The notes under the pieces: model-generated
Told to the model about the DNA's origin: nothing
What the model saw: the letters and a program-made list of their open reading frames with translations, nothing else
Database searches by the model: none
In this document: positions 29,963 to 31,004 of the stretch, one piece after another
Numbering within the stretch: the stretch's first letter is position 1
Layout of the letters: every line of letters starts with the position of its first letter
NCBI RefSeq assembly: GCF_000006405.1
Contig: NW_003216106.1
Span: forward strand, 3,371 to 34,374
DNA from: Perkinsus marinus ATCC 50983
Lineage: Eukaryota > Perkinsozoa > Perkinsida > Perkinsidae
Direction of reading: 5' to 3'
DNA length: 31,004 bases
Made by a program: the position numbers and the translations under genes

Positions 29963-30440
29963 GCGTGAGGAAAAATTCCGACCCGACCAGGGCGATTCAG
30001 AAGGCAAGCAGGGTATCATTCTGTCCCCCGTTGACTGCTCACCGGCGCTAAAATATAGCGAAAGTGTCGCTGTTGCTTCGCCCGCTTATTTTCGACGAAA
30101 CGTTTCTTCACACAACAAGTGAACTACTAGCTCAGAACGTTAGTGACCACGATTCCCAACATAATGATCCAAGGTCAGATCCTACGATGATCACTTTTAT
30201 CACATGTCTCTACAAGGAGACAGTGGTCGGCCACGTCGACGACGCCAGCCAACCTCCGACTACTTTCTGTTTTTAAGTCACCCAATTTCCAAAATAATTT
30301 CAATAAGAGCCCGCTGAATTTTTTATAAGAAGCTCAGCGAGCTCCGCCCCTTCGCACCGGGGACCTAGTTTAGTGACAACAAATAGTGATCTAGGACACC
30401 AAGTTAAGCGACACCGTCTCTGTGCGCCACGTGTCAACTT

Positions 30441-31004
30441 CTATCCGTATTATGCCATGACTATCGCTCAAGAAGAGACGAGTAAGGGTGACGTTTCACA
30501 CAGTAGGTGAAGCCATGATCATTCCATGTTCGAGCATGCTTAAGGAATTATCTAAGAGATCAATCGGCCAAGGAATTGGTGGATACGTATCCACTTGTTT
30601 ACGTATACAGAAGACATGCGCCATCATATCAAGAGTTAAAGATTGTTGACCGTGGGTTCCCGAGGTGGTATAAAGCCGTACGATCAAGCGGTGCAGTTAG
30701 TAGCGTGTCATACTTTTATTGTAATGACTTGAGTATCCTTGTTGCTTATTCCCTAACACGCGTTGCGTGTCCAGGACGTTTCCACAAGCTCGCATAGGCG
30801 TCACATTGGAGGGTATGCGTTCACCTCAATTCATCGTATGATTAGCCGGACTGTAGAAGGCGGCCCCCTTAGTTGGGTACTCTTTCGCTTGCGAGAGGTT
30901 ATCTGAAAAAAGCATTCTCCAGAAGATTATTGACAGTAGTTTACATTTAGTAATGATGACGAGAAAACCAAACAATCGCCCCGCCATTGTGGCGGGGCTA
31001 CCCC
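30441..31004. other. Right end of the window, no supported gene; terminal hairpin
   Basis: Only short frames with alternative starts occur. A perfect hairpin with 9-bp arms (GCCCCGCCA/TGGCGGGGC) and a 3-base loop lies at 30978-30998, at the window edge; it could be the end of another repeat that continues outside. Confidence 0.5.

Larger units (their letters stand above)
29651..30440. mobile_element. Non-autonomous DNA transposon-like element with about 62-bp terminal inverted repeats
   Basis: The left end, 29651-29712, and the reverse complement of the right end, 30379-30440, match. The first 11 bases (AAGTTGACACG) are identical, a 24-base middle part is diverged with one indel, and the next 27 bases are identical from AACTTGGTGTCC through TAGATCACTATTTGT. 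The interior (about 670 bp) has no transposase-like frame but holds a strong hairpin and a CCGT tetranucleotide run. I could not find a convincing target-site duplication at the ends, so the exact boundaries and superfamily are open. The 790-bp size and long inverted repeats suit a MITE-like or foldback element mobilised in trans. Confidence 0.7.

Overview
The window looks like nuclear DNA of an alveolate protist, most likely a Perkinsus species. Conserved eukaryotic proteins are split by many very short GT-AG introns, typically 41-66 nt, and the gene content and the 68-bp minisatellite fit Perkinsozoa. The genus is inferred from gene style, not proven. A run of exactly 100 N at 14414-14513 marks a scaffold gap. 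I rebuilt exon structures by hand from splice sites, frame and intron phase; every multi-exon coding model listed with exons sums to a multiple of three. Layout: 76-1955 (+) is an OLA1/YchF P-loop ATPase in 11 exons. 2962-4198 (-) is a seven-exon four-span membrane protein. 4949 to about 7040 holds minus-strand exons of an unrecognised gene, and 7104-7337 a 117-bp tandem duplication. 8336-12364 (-) is a complete 1305-aa P5B-type P-ATPase (ATP13A family). 12365-17465 is sparse: a few unrecognised exons, the gap, and a plus-strand group of small, cysteine-rich, apparently secreted peptides (14683-15090, 15286-15432, possibly 16264-16494), most of them too short for ordinary ORF calling. 17892-20341 (-) is a nine-exon single START-domain gene whose last intron holds a 339-bp trinucleotide microsatellite. 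22711-24486 (+) is an intronless ABCG half-transporter. 25190-25855 is a 68-bp minisatellite. 26393-29110 (-) is the highlight: one gene encoding an 814-aa protein with three START lipid-binding domains in tandem, one per exon, behind a short N-terminus starting Met-Gly-Cys. 29651-30440 is bounded by long inverted repeats and looks like a non-autonomous DNA transposon. A dispersed repeat of roughly 125-190 bp occurs at six or more places in both orientations, including two introns that are much longer than their neighbours. Functionally, several genes handle lipids or membrane transport: two START proteins, each beginning MGC and so predicted to be N-myristoylated and palmitoylated, an ABCG exporter and a P5B pump. 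They are on both strands with separate spacing, so the shared theme is an observation and not evidence of co-regulation. The most novel items are the triple-START protein, the secreted cysteine-rich peptide group, and the dispersed intron-invading repeat.
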